From Motiliproteus sp965230185 (GTDB taxonomy: Bacteria > Pseudomonadota > Gammaproteobacteria > Pseudomonadales > Balneatricaceae), in assembly GCA_965230185.1 (NCBI GenBank), contig OZ245995.1, positions 5,208,001-5,272,000 on the forward strand: 64,000 nucleotides of DNA, written 5' to 3'. The notes under the pieces are model-generated. The model saw only the letters and a program-made list of their open reading frames with translations. It had not been told where the DNA came from and searched no databases. Below, piece by piece: positions 25,864-35,247 of the stretch. The translations under genes and the position numbers were made by a program. Positions within the stretch are counted from its first letter, which is position 1; each line of letters begins with the position of its first letter.

Positions 25864-26364
25864 GTGACTGATTCTCAGAACAACCCTGCTCCGAAGGGCG
25901 CCGGCAAGGCGAAGAAATCGGCAAAACCCTCTAAGACGCAGATGCGTCGCGAGGCCCGTAACTTTGCCCTGCAGGCGCTCTACCAGTGGCATATTGCCGG
26001 CTCCACACTGAACGATATCGAAGCTCAGTTCCGCACAGAGCAGGACATGAAGAATGTCGATCTGGAGCTGTTCAGCGAGTTGCTGCACGGCGTCCCCGCC
26101 CAGGTTTCCGAGCTGGACGAGCAGATCCTGCCCTGCCTTGACCGGGCCCTGGAAGAGCTGGATCCGATCGAGCTGAACGTACTGCGAATCGGTACTTTCG
26201 AACTGGCCAGCCGGATACAGGTACCCTACCGGGTCGCCATCAACGAATCTGTGAATCTGGCCAAGACCTTCGGCGCCACCGACAGCCACAAATACGTCAA
26301 TGGCGTACTGGACAAGCTGGCCCGCAAACTGCGCAGCGCCGAAGTAAAGGCTGCACGCCAGTAA
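25864..26364 (+). CDS. nusB: Transcription antitermination factor NusB
   Basis: All-helical protein of the rRNA antitermination complex. 166 residues starting at a GTG 4 bp after ribH. It carries a basic N-terminal extension (GAGKAKKSAKPSKTQMRREARNFALQALYQW), longer than E. coli NusB, then LDRALEELDPIELNVLRIGTFEL and VNGVLDKLARKLR. Confidence 0.95.
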   Translation: MTDSQNNPAPKGAGKAKKSAKPSKTQMRREARNFALQALYQWHIAGSTLNDIEAQFRTEQDMKNVDLELFSELLHGVPAQVSELDEQILPCLDRALEELDPIELNVLRIGTFELASRIQVPYRVAINESVNLAKTFGATDSHKYVNGVLDKLARKLRSAEVKAARQ

Positions 26365-26371
26365 ACCGTCC

Positions 26372-27334
26372 ATGGCAATCTCTGAATTCTCCCTGATCGA
26401 GCGTTTTTTTGCGCCCGCCGGCCGCGACGGCCGGGGCGTAACGCTCGGCATCGGAGATGACTGCGCGCTGCTGGAAATCCCGGAAGGGCAACAACTGGCG
26501 GTCTCCATCGACACCCTGGTGGAGGGGGTGCACTTCCTGGCGAATATGCCCGCTGATGCCATCGCCCGCCGCGCCTTCGGCGCCTGCCTCAGCGATCTTG
26601 CCGCCATGGGTGCCGAACCGGCCTGGATCACTCTGGCGCTGACCCTGCCGGAGGCCGACGAAAACTGGCTGCAGGCATTCAGTGAAGCGCTGGCGGAAGA
26701 GATCGCCGGATACGGCGTCTGCCTGGTCGGTGGCGATACCACCCGTGGCCACCGCACCATCAGCCTGCAGGTGCATGGCTGGGTTCCCCGGGGCCAGGCC
26801 CTGACCCGCAGCGGCGCCTCGGTGGGCGACCATGTCTTTGTGACCGGCAGCCTCGGCGATTCCGCCGCCGGACTGAACCGACTCTGCAACAGCACCGACG
26901 AACAGGCAGCGGATTCCTACCTGATCAGCCGCTTTCAGACCCCGACCCCACGCATCAGCACCGGTATTCTGCTGCGTGGTTTCGCCAGCGCCGCCATCGA
27001 TATCTCCGACGGCCTGCTGGCGGACCTCGGCCACATCCTCGAACAGAGCGGCACCGGCGCCCGACTGGAAGTGTCACAACTGCCGCTGTCGCCGGCACTC
27101 AGCCGCCACGGCGACCGGGAACAGGCGATCCGCTGGGCCCTCAGCGGCGGAGAGGACTTCGAACTCTGCTTCTGTATTCCCGATGAACGGGTCGATGAGT
27201 TCAGACAGGCCGTCGCCGCTCATGAAGTTCCCTGCACGCCTATCGGCCGGCTGATCACAGGCAACGAGATTCGTCTGCTGCAACCCGACGGCAGAGAACA
27301 GCTCAGCGAAGCCAGCGGTTATAAACATTTCTGA
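26372..27334 (+). CDS. thiL: Thiamine-monophosphate kinase
   Basis: Last step of thiamine diphosphate synthesis. 320 residues of the AIR-synthase fold: GIGDDCALLEI, SIDTLVEGVHFL, LSDLAAMGAEPAWITLAL, LVGGDTTRG, AAIDISDGLLADLGHI and LSGGEDFELCF. Seven bases after nusB, in the usual ribH-nusB-thiL-pgpA order. Confidence 0.97.
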   Translation: MAISEFSLIERFFAPAGRDGRGVTLGIGDDCALLEIPEGQQLAVSIDTLVEGVHFLANMPADAIARRAFGACLSDLAAMGAEPAWITLALTLPEADENWLQAFSEALAEEIAGYGVCLVGGDTTRGHRTISLQVHGWVPRGQALTRSGASVGDHVFVTGSLGDSAAGLNRLCNSTDEQAADSYLISRFQTPTPRISTGILLRGFASAAIDISDGLLADLGHILEQSGTGARLEVSQLPLSPALSRHGDREQAIRWALSGGEDFELCFCIPDERVDEFRQAVAAHEVPCTPIGRLITGNEIRLLQPDGREQLSEASGYKHF

Positions 27335-27369
27335 TCCCAACACTGCTTACCAGGCCACAGGAACTCACC

Positions 27370-27855
27370 ATGTCCTCTGAGACACCTTCCGTATCCCCGC
27401 GCTGGAACAATCCTCTGCACCTGCTGGCCTTCGGCTTCGGCAGCGGTGCCGCCCCCTTCGCCCCCGGCACCTGGGGAACGGTCGCGGCGATAATCCCCTG
27501 GCTGGCACTGCAGCATCTGCCTCTGCTGCCCTATCTGCTGGTGATCCTGCTCTCCTTTGTCGCCGGCATCTGGATCTGCGGCAAAACCTCAGAAGATCTC
27601 GGCGTTCACGATCACGGCGGGATTGTCTGGGACGAATTTGTTGGTCTGTGGATAACCCTGATTGCCCTGCCCGCAGGCTGGTGGTGGCTGCTGGCCGGCT
27701 TTGTGCTGTTCCGGATCTTTGATATTCTCAAACCCTGGCCGATTCGCTGGGCGGACAAACAGGTCAGCGGCGGACTGGGGATCATGCTCGACGATGTACT
27801 GGCCGGCATCTACGCCTGGCTGGTGCTGCAGGCAGCCGCCTGGTGGTTAATCTGA
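27370..27855 (+). CDS. pgpA: Phosphatidylglycerophosphatase A
   Basis: Inner-membrane phosphatase making phosphatidylglycerol. 161 residues with four hydrophobic helices; motifs FGSGAAPFAPGTWGTVAA and DHGGIVWDEFVGLWIT. Last gene of the run; a REP-like array starts about 50 bp after its stop and may serve as 3'-end protection. Confidence 0.95.
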   Translation: MSSETPSVSPRWNNPLHLLAFGFGSGAAPFAPGTWGTVAAIIPWLALQHLPLLPYLLVILLSFVAGIWICGKTSEDLGVHDHGGIVWDEFVGLWITLIALPAGWWWLLAGFVLFRIFDILKPWPIRWADKQVSGGLGIMLDDVLAGIYAWLVLQAAAWWLI

Positions 27856-27904
27856 GTCTCGTCGCCTGACCCTGGTGGCAATCCGTTATCACCAGACTGA
27901 CATC

Positions 27905-28660
27905 CCCGGTGGCAGCCCTCTTCGAGAGCGACAATCCGAATAACTTCTGTAGCAGCCCGCTCTGAGGGCGACAATCCCGGAACAACTGAATTCCCGGCCC
28001 ATCGCGGTCGGCGCCCGCTGCTGCAATCCCGGTCACTCCTGTAGCAGCCCGCTCTGAGGGCGACAGTCCCGGAACAACTGAATTACCGGCCGGTCGCGGT
28101 CGGAGCCCGCTGCTACAATCCCGGTCACTCCTGTAGCAGCCCGCTCTGAGGGCGACAGTCCCGGAACAACTGAATTACCGGCCGGTCGCGGTCGGTGACC
28201 GCTGCTACAATCCCGGGTAGCTCCTGTAGCAGCCCGCTCTGAGGGCGACAGTCCCGGTACAACTGAATTACCGGCCGGTCACGGTCGGAGCCCGCTGCTA
28301 CGATCCCGGTCACTCCTGTAGCAGCCCGCTCTGAGGGCGACAGTCCGTATCGGTCGCGGTCTGATCCCGCTGCGACAATCCCGGGTAGCTCCTGTAGCAG
28401 CCCGCTCTGAGGGCGACAGCTCCGTACGGCTGAGTTTCAGGCCGGTCGCGGTCGGAGCCCGCTGCTACAATCCCAGTCACTCCTGTAGCAGCCCGCTCTG
28501 AGGGCGACAGTCCCAAGTACGTGAATTCCCGGTCAGTCGCGGTCGGAGCCCGCTGCTACGATCCCGATAACTCCTGTAGCAGCCCGCTCCGAGGGCGACA
28601 GTTTCGAAACAACTAAATTCCCGGCCCATCGCGGTCGGAGCCCGCTGCTACGGGTCTCGA
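27905..28660. repeat. Tandem array of REP-like inverted pairs
   Basis: Eight copies of GTAGCAGCCCGCTCTGAGGG start at about 27949, 28041, 28133, 28226, 28318, 28394, 28485 and 28576, so the period is 91-93 bp with one 76-bp unit. Each is followed by an inverted relative (GTCGGAGCCCGCTGCTACAA), so that every unit can fold GTAGCAGC...GCTGCTAC. A degenerate half unit lies near 27909. This fits REP doublets (REPINs/BIME-like), and not CRISPR, because the spacers are themselves repeated. No RAYT transposase is in the window. Confidence 0.9.
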
Positions 28661-28663
28661 AAA

Positions 28664-29347
28664 CTACTTTCTTAACCCCAGCACCCGCAACCAGTGACGG
28701 CCGTCCAGCAGATTGGCCAGCGCATAGGCCAGCCGGCTGAAGGCGCAGGCCAGCAACAACTGGCGTACCGCGGCCTGGTCTCGCCTGTGGACGTAGCGTC
28801 CCTCGCTGAGCAGTGGCAGGGCGAAATTGAAGCTGGCCTGCCATTCGATCGGCACCAGAACCAGATGCACCGCGGCTCCGGTCAGCATGCTGACCACTGC
28901 GATAAACAGCAGCAGCCCTCCCACCGGCGGTACCAGCAGCGCCATGATAAAGGCGCTCAGCAGCGCCCCCGATCCCACCTGCTCGCCCAGCCGCGCCAGA
29001 TGCAGCAGACCATCGCGGTACTTCAGCACCGACGCGTTTTTGCGATCCTGGAGCGCGTGCCCGACCTCAAAGGCCGCCCGCACGACCGCCGTCAGACTGC
29101 GCGAGTTCATGGTCTGCTCGGTCAGGCTGATGACCTTGGTAAAAGGGTTGTAATGACTGCGACGGCGGGCCTGCCCCAGCCTGACCCGCACCAGTTGCAG
29201 ATGCTCGATCAGGTGTTGCGCCAGCTGACCGCCGGTACCGGGAATATCCTTTCTGCGCCGGCTGTGCTTGAAGAACACGTAGCGGGCCCATAATTTCGGC
29301 GCCGCCAGCAGCAATGCAACCGTAAGACCGATAATCAGAGCATTCAT
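28664..29347 (-). CDS. YugP-like zinc metallopeptidase with altered active site
   Basis: 227-residue membrane protein of the neutral zinc metallopeptidase (YugP) type: N-terminal TM (ALIIGLTVALLLAAPKLW), a central catalytic region, and two further TMs (LLSAFIMALLVPPVGGLLLFIAVVSML and a nearby segment). Family members carry AAHEVGHA; here the sequence is AAFEVGHALQ, with TTT (Phe) at residue 93 in place of the first zinc His. The Glu and second His remain. It may be a pseudoenzyme. It is divergent from ribA, with the REP array at its 3' end. Confidence 0.7.
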   Translation of the reverse strand: MNALIIGLTVALLLAAPKLWARYVFFKHSRRRKDIPGTGGQLAQHLIEHLQLVRVRLGQARRRSHYNPFTKVISLTEQTMNSRSLTAVVRAAFEVGHALQDRKNASVLKYRDGLLHLARLGEQVGSGALLSAFIMALLVPPVGGLLLFIAVVSMLTGAAVHLVLVPIEWQASFNFALPLLSEGRYVHRRDQAAVRQLLLACAFSRLAYALANLLDGRHWLRVLGLRK

Positions 29348-29540
29348 GCGATATTCCTCAATGACTGTGAAGCGGAAATATCATCGGTCAGAAAAAAGTG
29401 ACAGATGTCTATAGGTATAGCAAAGCGTCTGCCCGGCTGGAAAACACACCGTCTCAGAGGGTGGTTTATGCCGTTTTTAGTTCGCCAATATCCGAGCCGA
29501 TTGGTAGAATATGCCACCCCAAGTCTGAGGAAGCAGAGCA

Positions 29541-30152
29541 GTGACCGTCCGCTACATCGCATCATCCCAGTTACCCACTCCCTGGGGCACATTTCGGATG
29601 CACGGTTTCGAAGACGAAACCAGTGGCAAAGAACATGTGGTCCTGACGCTGGGCGAGTTTGACGACGGCAAACCGGTACTGGCGCGGATTCATTCCGAAT
29701 GTCTGACCGGCGACGCCCTGTTCAGCATGCGTTGCGACTGCGGCTTCCAGCTGCAGGAAGCGCTGAAGCGAATCTCGGAAGAGGGTCGGGGCGCACTGCT
29801 CTATCTGCGCCAGGAAGGTCGAGGCATCGGCCTGCTCAACAAGATCAAGGCCTACCACCTGCAGGATGGCGGTGCCGATACCGTCGAGGCCAACGAACAG
29901 CTGGGTTTTGAGGCGGATATGCGCGACTACAGCATGTGCATCACCATGCTGGACCACCTGGGCATCAAACAGGTCCGACTGATGACCAACAACCCCCGCA
30001 AGATGGACGCGCTGAAGAAGTTCGGCGTGCCGGTCATCGAGCGGGAACCGCTGCAGGTGGGTAAGAACCGTCACAACGAAGAGTACCTGGCCACCAAGGC
30101 CGGCAAGCTGGGTCATATGATGACCGAGCACCACTTCAAAGACGAACCCTGA
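29541..30152 (+). CDS. ribA: GTP cyclohydrolase II
   Basis: First committed step of riboflavin synthesis. 203 residues from a GTG start preceded by GAGGAAG. Zinc site CLTGDALFSMRCDCGFQ intact, followed by LRQEGRGIGLLNKIKAY and NNPRKMDAL. It complements the zinc-less second domain of RibBA. Convergent with dxs. Confidence 0.97.
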   Translation: MTVRYIASSQLPTPWGTFRMHGFEDETSGKEHVVLTLGEFDDGKPVLARIHSECLTGDALFSMRCDCGFQLQEALKRISEEGRGALLYLRQEGRGIGLLNKIKAYHLQDGGADTVEANEQLGFEADMRDYSMCITMLDHLGIKQVRLMTNNPRKMDALKKFGVPVIEREPLQVGKNRHNEEYLATKAGKLGHMMTEHHFKDEP

Positions 30153-30211
30153 GTTTCCGCCCTTCTACTCTTTTACGCCCCTTTCAGGCGCAGTCCCCGG
30201 AAACTTCGCGG

Positions 30212-32005
30212 TCAGTGGCCTGACAGCTGCAAGCGCCGGCTGATTCTGGCGACAATCCCGGTGCAGTCCAGGCCCTGCTGAGACAACAGCCCGGCGGGAC
30301 TGCCGTGGGTAATAAATCGATCTTCCAGCCCCAGGTTCATGACTTTCACCGCCAGCTCCCGGTTCAGCACATAGTCGTTCACCAGTGAGCCGGCACCGCC
30401 GATCAGGGCATTTTCCTCCAGCGTCACCAGCAGCTCATGGTTCTCGGCCAGTTCACGAATTCGCGCCTCATCCAACGGTTTCACGAAGCGCATATCCACC
30501 AGGGTCAGATCCAGTTGCTCGGCGGCTTTACGGGCCTCTTCCAGCAGGCTGCCAAAACAGAGAATGGCCACCCGGCGGCCTTCACGCAACAGCCGGCTGC
30601 GACCGATCGTGACGGTCTCCAGCGCCTCATCCGGAGTCGCTCCCGGGCCGGTTCCACGGGGATAGCGGATACAGGCCGGACCCGGATGCTGATAGCCCGT
30701 GGACAGCAATAATCGGGCTTCCGCTTCATCGGACGGGGTCATGATCACCAGGTTGGGGATGCAGTTGAGGAAACTGATATCGAAGCTGCCGTGGTGGGTG
30801 GGACCGTCTTCGCCCACCAGTCCCGCCCGGTCGATGGCAAACAGCACATCCAGATCCTGCAGCGCGACGTCGTGAATCAGCTGATCGTAGCCCCGCTGCA
30901 GGAAGGTGGAGTAGATCGCCACCACCGGTTTGGCGGCCTGACAGGCCAGCCCGGCCGCCAGGGTCACCGCATGTTGCTCGGCGATGGCGACATCATAATA
31001 ACGGTCCGGATAACGACGGGAAAACTCCACCATGCCGGAGCCTTCGCTCATGGCCGGGGTGATGGCAATCAGGTCGGCGTCTGCGCCGGCCTGATCGCAG
31101 AGCCACTGACCGAACACCTTCGAATAGGAGAGCCCGCTCCGGGCCGGTGACGGCTTGTCGTCGGGTCCCGGCAGCTTGGTGATGGCGTGGTAACCGACCG
31201 GATCGGCTTCCGCCGGCCCGAAGCCCTTACCTTTGGTGGTCAGCAGATGCAGGAACTGAGGTCCCTTCGCATCGCGCAGGCGCTTCAGCACCGGCAACAG
31301 CTGGTCAAAATCGTGGCCATCCACTGGCCCTGTGTAGTGGAACTCCAGCGCCTCGAACATCGCCGCGGTGGTGGTCGCCTCGGTACGGCTCTTCAGGTTA
31401 CGGGCCAGATAGGTCGCCAGCCCCCCTTCGTTGTGGGAGATCGACATATCGTTGTCGTTGAGGATCACCAGCAGGTCGCTGTCGGTATGAGCCGCATGGT
31501 TCAGGGCTTCGAAGGCCATGCCGCCGGTCATGGCGCCATCGCCGATGATCGCCACGGTACGATTGCTTTCCCCTTTCAGCCGGTGCGCCAGCGCCATTCC
31601 CAGTGCCGCGCTGATGGAGGTACTGGAATGGCCGGTACCGAAATCGTCGTAGGGGCTCTCGTCCCGTTTGGGAAACGGAGCCAGCCCGCCCTGCTTTCGA
31701 ATACTCAGCAGCGCCTCGCGCCGGCCGGTCAGAATCTTATGGGGGTAACACTGATGACCGACATCCCAGATCAGATGATCGGCGGGGGTATCGTAGATGT
31801 AATGCAGAGCCAGGGTCAGCTCGACGGTGCCCAGTCCGGCACCGAAATGGCCACCGGTCTGTCCCACGGAGTACAGCAGATAGCTGCGTAGCTGCTCCGC
31901 CAGTTCCGGCAACTGTTCGGCCGACAGACGACGCAGGTCGGCGGGAACTCCGACCTGATCCAGCAACGGCGTCTGCGGACGCCGGGTAGGAATCTCTTTT
32001 AACAT
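30212..32005 (-). CDS. dxs: 1-deoxy-D-xylulose-5-phosphate synthase
   Basis: TPP enzyme opening the MEP isoprenoid pathway (and feeding thiamine and pyridoxal). 597 residues: WDVGHQCYPHKILTGRR, GTGHSSTSISAALGMA, TPP motif IIGDGAMTGGMAFEALNHA ... LNDNDMSIS, GPVDGHD, and the transketolase Pyr domain AIAEQHAVTLAAGLA. The stretch between MSIS and GPVDGHD is about 30 residues shorter than I remember for E. coli Dxs (positions 31352-31405 hold the shortened loop). That accounts for the shorter total. Downstream of ispA in the standard xseB-ispA-dxs order. Confidence 0.95.
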   Translation of the reverse strand: MLKEIPTRRPQTPLLDQVGVPADLRRLSAEQLPELAEQLRSYLLYSVGQTGGHFGAGLGTVELTLALHYIYDTPADHLIWDVGHQCYPHKILTGRREALLSIRKQGGLAPFPKRDESPYDDFGTGHSSTSISAALGMALAHRLKGESNRTVAIIGDGAMTGGMAFEALNHAAHTDSDLLVILNDNDMSISHNEGGLATYLARNLKSRTEATTTAAMFEALEFHYTGPVDGHDFDQLLPVLKRLRDAKGPQFLHLLTTKGKGFGPAEADPVGYHAITKLPGPDDKPSPARSGLSYSKVFGQWLCDQAGADADLIAITPAMSEGSGMVEFSRRYPDRYYDVAIAEQHAVTLAAGLACQAAKPVVAIYSTFLQRGYDQLIHDVALQDLDVLFAIDRAGLVGEDGPTHHGSFDISFLNCIPNLVIMTPSDEAEARLLLSTGYQHPGPACIRYPRGTGPGATPDEALETVTIGRSRLLREGRRVAILCFGSLLEEARKAAEQLDLTLVDMRFVKPLDEARIRELAENHELLVTLEENALIGGAGSLVNDYVLNRELAVKVMNLGLEDRFITHGSPAGLLSQQGLDCTGIVARISRRLQLSGH

Positions 32006-32118
32006 CCGGATACAACTCTGCAGTACGAATCTGTCCGACAGAACAGATTAAGGAAATCAAAGCAGCCCGTTAACAGCCATCGGATCGACAGGCCCGAGCC
32101 ACTGAATGCTTACAGGCT

Positions 32119-33003
32119 CTAGTGATTCCGCTGAATCACGTAGTCGGCCAATTGTCTCAGCAAGAGGGCACGCTGATCAAAGGCCGATAATGAAGATAAC
32201 GCCTGCTTATGAAGCTCTGCGGCCATGGCTTTCGCCTGCTCCAGCCCCAGCAGGGAAGGATAGGTCGGCTTGTTGTGGGCGATATCGGCGCCCTGCTGCT
32301 TGCCGAGAGTCTCGGTATCGCTTTCGATATCGAGGATATCGTCCTGAACCTGGAACGCCAGACCGATGGCGGCGGCATAGCGATCCAGCGCCGCCAGTGC
32401 TGTCGGGTCGGCATGACCGGAAGCCAGCGCGCCCATCCGCACGCTGGCACGAATCAGGGCACCGGTTTTCAGACCGTGCATCCGCTCCAGCGATGGCAGA
32501 TCCGGTTCCGTACCTACCGCATTCATATCGATGGTCTGTCCGGCCACCATGCCTTTGTCACCGCTGGCATCGGCCAGGGTACGGATAATCTGCAGCTGCA
32601 CGCCGGCATCGAGCTGATCGGAAGGGGCAGAAACGATCTCGAAGGCCAGTGCCTGCAGGGCATCACCGGCAAGGATCGCCGTCGCTTCATCAAAGGCGAT
32701 GTGACAGGTGGGCTTACCCCGGCGCAGATCATCATCGTCCATTGCCGGCAGATCGTCGTGAATCAGCGAATAGGCATGCACACACTCCACCGCAGCTGCA
32801 GCCGGGTCCGCCGCCTCCGGGTGCCCGCCCAGGGCTTCGCAGGCGGCGTAGACCAGCACGGGGCGTAAGCGCTTACCACCATTGAAGGTGCTGTAACTCA
32901 TGGCTTCGAACAGCTGGGGAGCTGTTTTTGACGCCTGCAGGGTTTGCTCAAGAGAGGCGTCCACTCGCCGACGCCAGCCTTCGACAGCCGCTTTGAAACT
33001 CAT
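32119..33003 (-). CDS. ispA: Farnesyl diphosphate synthase
   Basis: Condenses IPP and DMAPP to C15 prenyl diphosphate. The start chosen at 33003 gives MSFKAAVEGWRRRVDASLEQ (294 residues) and overlaps the xseB stop in an ATGA, which argues for coupled translation. The longer upstream frame lies inside xseB. The first Asp-rich motif is SLIHDDLPAMDDDDLRRGKPT; the second is FQVQDDILDIESDTETLGK. Confidence 0.96.
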   Translation of the reverse strand: MSFKAAVEGWRRRVDASLEQTLQASKTAPQLFEAMSYSTFNGGKRLRPVLVYAACEALGGHPEAADPAAAAVECVHAYSLIHDDLPAMDDDDLRRGKPTCHIAFDEATAILAGDALQALAFEIVSAPSDQLDAGVQLQIIRTLADASGDKGMVAGQTIDMNAVGTEPDLPSLERMHGLKTGALIRASVRMGALASGHADPTALAALDRYAAAIGLAFQVQDDILDIESDTETLGKQQGADIAHNKPTYPSLLGLEQAKAMAAELHKQALSSLSAFDQRALLLRQLADYVIQRNH

Positions 33004-33242
33004 TCCGTAACGTCCGGGTCCAGCGGTCGGGCCTGCAACTGACCGTTCTGTTCCACCAGTACCTGCACACGCTGCTCTGCCTGCTCCAGCCGGGTCTGAC
33101 ACTCACGGGTCAGACGTATCCCCTGTTCAAAGGCCTCCAGCGACTGTTCCAGCGTCAGGTCACCCTGTTCCATGCGGGTCACCAGAGCTTCCAGTTCACC
33201 GAGACTCTGTTCGAAGTCAGGCTCTTTTTTCTTGCGTGGCAT
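33000..33242 (-). CDS. xseB: Exodeoxyribonuclease VII small subunit
   Basis: 80-residue helical subunit of ExoVII: FEQSLGELEALVTRMEQGDLTLEQSLEAFEQGIRLTRECQTRLEQAEQRV. First gene of xseB-ispA-dxs; its TGA overlaps the ispA ATG by 4 bp. The large subunit xseA is not in the window. Confidence 0.95.
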   Translation of the reverse strand: MPRKKKEPDFEQSLGELEALVTRMEQGDLTLEQSLEAFEQGIRLTRECQTRLEQAEQRVQVLVEQNGQLQARPLDPDVTE

Positions 33243-33457
33243 AGCGTACGAATTCTTCAGTCCTGTTTACGGACCGCTTACCCTACCTGAGCCGGATGTG
33301 GGGGTCAATCGGCGCAATAGTTGTATTAAAAATCCGACAAATCCAGCCCGAGATGAATAAACATTCAAATTTTTTGGTATTATCGGAACTTTGCCGCGCC
33401 TGTCCGGCCGGTTTGACTGAGTACTCCTGACGACTGCAGATCGTAAGAGGGAATTGG

Positions 33458-34222
33458 GTGGATATAGCAACACTTGTAGGCCTGCTTGGCTCCTTCGGCA
33501 TTGTTATTTCGGCAATTGTACTGGGTGGTAGTGCCGGCGTTTTCGTCAACCCCCCTTCTATGCTTATCGTCATCGGCGGCGCGCTGATGGTGGTGATGAT
33601 GAAATTCACCCTCGCCGGCTTCCTGGGCGCCGGTAAAGTGGCCGCCAAGGCCTTTATGTTCAAATCCGCATCGCTGGATGATCTGATCGCCGAAGCGGTC
33701 GATCTGGCCGATGCGGCCCGTAAAGGCGGCCTGCTGTCTCTGGAAGAGAAAGAGGTCAGCAACGACTTTATGCAGGGCGGTATTCAGCTGCTGGTAGACG
33801 GCCACGACCCGGAAGTGGTCAAGACCCTGCTCAGTAAAGACAAAGCCCAGACCGAAACCCGCCACGAACTGGGGGCGGAAGTATTTAAGGCACTGGGCAC
33901 CGTGGCCCCGGCCATGGGTATGATCGGTACCCTGGTCGGTCTGGTACAGATGCTTTCCAACATGGACGACCCCAAGTCCATCGGTCCGGCAATGGCCGTT
34001 GCCCTGCTGACCACCCTCTACGGAGCGATAATCGCCACCATGATCGCCGAGCCGATTGCCGACAAGCTGACCCGCCGTAAGGAAGAGGAAGCCACCAGCA
34101 AGGCGCTGATCATCGATGCACTGCTGGCGATTCAGGCCGGTCAGAACCCGCGCGTGATCGAATCGATGCTGAAGAACTACCTGCCGGAAGGCAAACGGGG
34201 CACCAGCGAAGCGGAAGCCTGA
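33458..34222 (+). CDS. pomA: Flagellar stator protein PomA/MotA
   Basis: Inner-membrane ion-channel subunit of the flagellar motor stator. 254 residues from a GTG start: MDIATLVGLLGSFGIVISAIVLGG (TM1), IVIGGALMVVMMKFTLAGF (TM2), a cytoplasmic loop, and TM3-4 with GTVAPAMGMIGTLVGLVQMLSNMDDP and GPAMAVALLTTLYGAIIA. Closest in pattern to Na+-type PomA of marine and pseudomonad bacteria, though ion choice is inference. Divergent from xseB. Confidence 0.93.
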   Translation: MDIATLVGLLGSFGIVISAIVLGGSAGVFVNPPSMLIVIGGALMVVMMKFTLAGFLGAGKVAAKAFMFKSASLDDLIAEAVDLADAARKGGLLSLEEKEVSNDFMQGGIQLLVDGHDPEVVKTLLSKDKAQTETRHELGAEVFKALGTVAPAMGMIGTLVGLVQMLSNMDDPKSIGPAMAVALLTTLYGAIIATMIAEPIADKLTRRKEEEATSKALIIDALLAIQAGQNPRVIESMLKNYLPEGKRGTSEAEA

Positions 34223-34261
34223 CGGCTTGCGGCAAACAGCCAGAATCTCTGAAGACAGATC

Positions 34262-35215
34262 ATGAGCGACGAAGAAGAGCAGAAATGTAACTGTCCGGCC
34301 GGACTTCCCCCCTGGCTGGCGACCTTTGCCGACCTGATGTCGCTGCTGATGTGCTTCTTCGTACTACTGCTCTCTTTCTCGGAAATGGACGTGCTGAAGT
34401 TCAAGCAGCTGGCCGGCTCCATGCGCGAGGCCTTCGGTGTTCAGAACCGGATCAAGGTAAAGGATATCCCCAAGGGCACCAGCATCATCGCCCAGGAATT
34501 CAGCCCCGGCCGCCCGGAGCCCACCCCGCTTAACGAAGTGCGTCAGTTCACCACCGAGACCTCCAAGCAGAACCTCGATGTCCGCCGCCAGGAGGGACAG
34601 GAGAAGCACATGACGCCGGAAGCCGGCGAGCTGCAGGAGATCCTCAAACAGATGCAGGCGGAAGAGGAGCAGAGCAAGGCGGAAGCCCGGGAGGACGCCA
34701 TCACCATGGCCATGGCGTTGCAGGATGAGATCGGCGAAGGCAGCGTCGACGTCGAAACCCGTGAGGGCAAGGTGATTATCCGGGTGCGGGAGAAAGGCTC
34801 CTTCGAATCCGGCGCCGCCGAGCTGAACTTTAAGTTTATCCCCATCATCGCCAAGATCCGCGATGTTCTGATCACCGTCGAAGGCAATGTCTCGGTGGAG
34901 GGGCATACTGACAATATCCCCATCGCCACCGCCGAGTTCGCTTCCAACTGGGGCCTGTCATCGGCCCGCGCCCTGTCGGTGGCCCAGGAGCTGTTCGCCG
35001 ACGGCCGTATCGACCAGGGCCGCTATCAGGTGGTCGGTTACGCCGACACCAAACCACTGGCGCCCAACGATACCCCTCAGAACCGCAGCCTCAACCGGCG
35101 GGTGGAGATCGTTATCCAGAAGGGCAAGGACCAGGAGCTGCTGAAGCGGCTGCCGTCACTGCCGGACGGCGCCGAGATCGACAGCACCGACCTGGCACCC
35201 TCGGAGATCTTCTGA
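34262..35215 (+). CDS. pomB: Flagellar stator protein PomB/MotB
   Basis: 317 residues. A single N-terminal TM contains the ion-binding Asp (WLATFADLMSLLMCFFVLLLSFSEMDV), followed by a plug/linker and a C-terminal OmpA-like peptidoglycan anchor (SVEGHTDNIPI, NWGLSSARALSVAQEL, DTPQNRSLNRRVEIVI). Partner of PomA, 39 bp downstream. Confidence 0.94.
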   Translation: MSDEEEQKCNCPAGLPPWLATFADLMSLLMCFFVLLLSFSEMDVLKFKQLAGSMREAFGVQNRIKVKDIPKGTSIIAQEFSPGRPEPTPLNEVRQFTTETSKQNLDVRRQEGQEKHMTPEAGELQEILKQMQAEEEQSKAEAREDAITMAMALQDEIGEGSVDVETREGKVIIRVREKGSFESGAAELNFKFIPIIAKIRDVLITVEGNVSVEGHTDNIPIATAEFASNWGLSSARALSVAQELFADGRIDQGRYQVVGYADTKPLAPNDTPQNRSLNRRVEIVIQKGKDQELLKRLPSLPDGAEIDSTDLAPSEIF

Positions 35216-35247
35216 TCCGCTGACAACGTCACGGCAATGCGGCCTGC

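Noticed and set aside
27949..28600. CRISPR array
   Set aside because: The regular period invites it, but the sequences between the repeat cores are themselves repeated and carry the inverted partner. There are no unique spacers and no cas genes.
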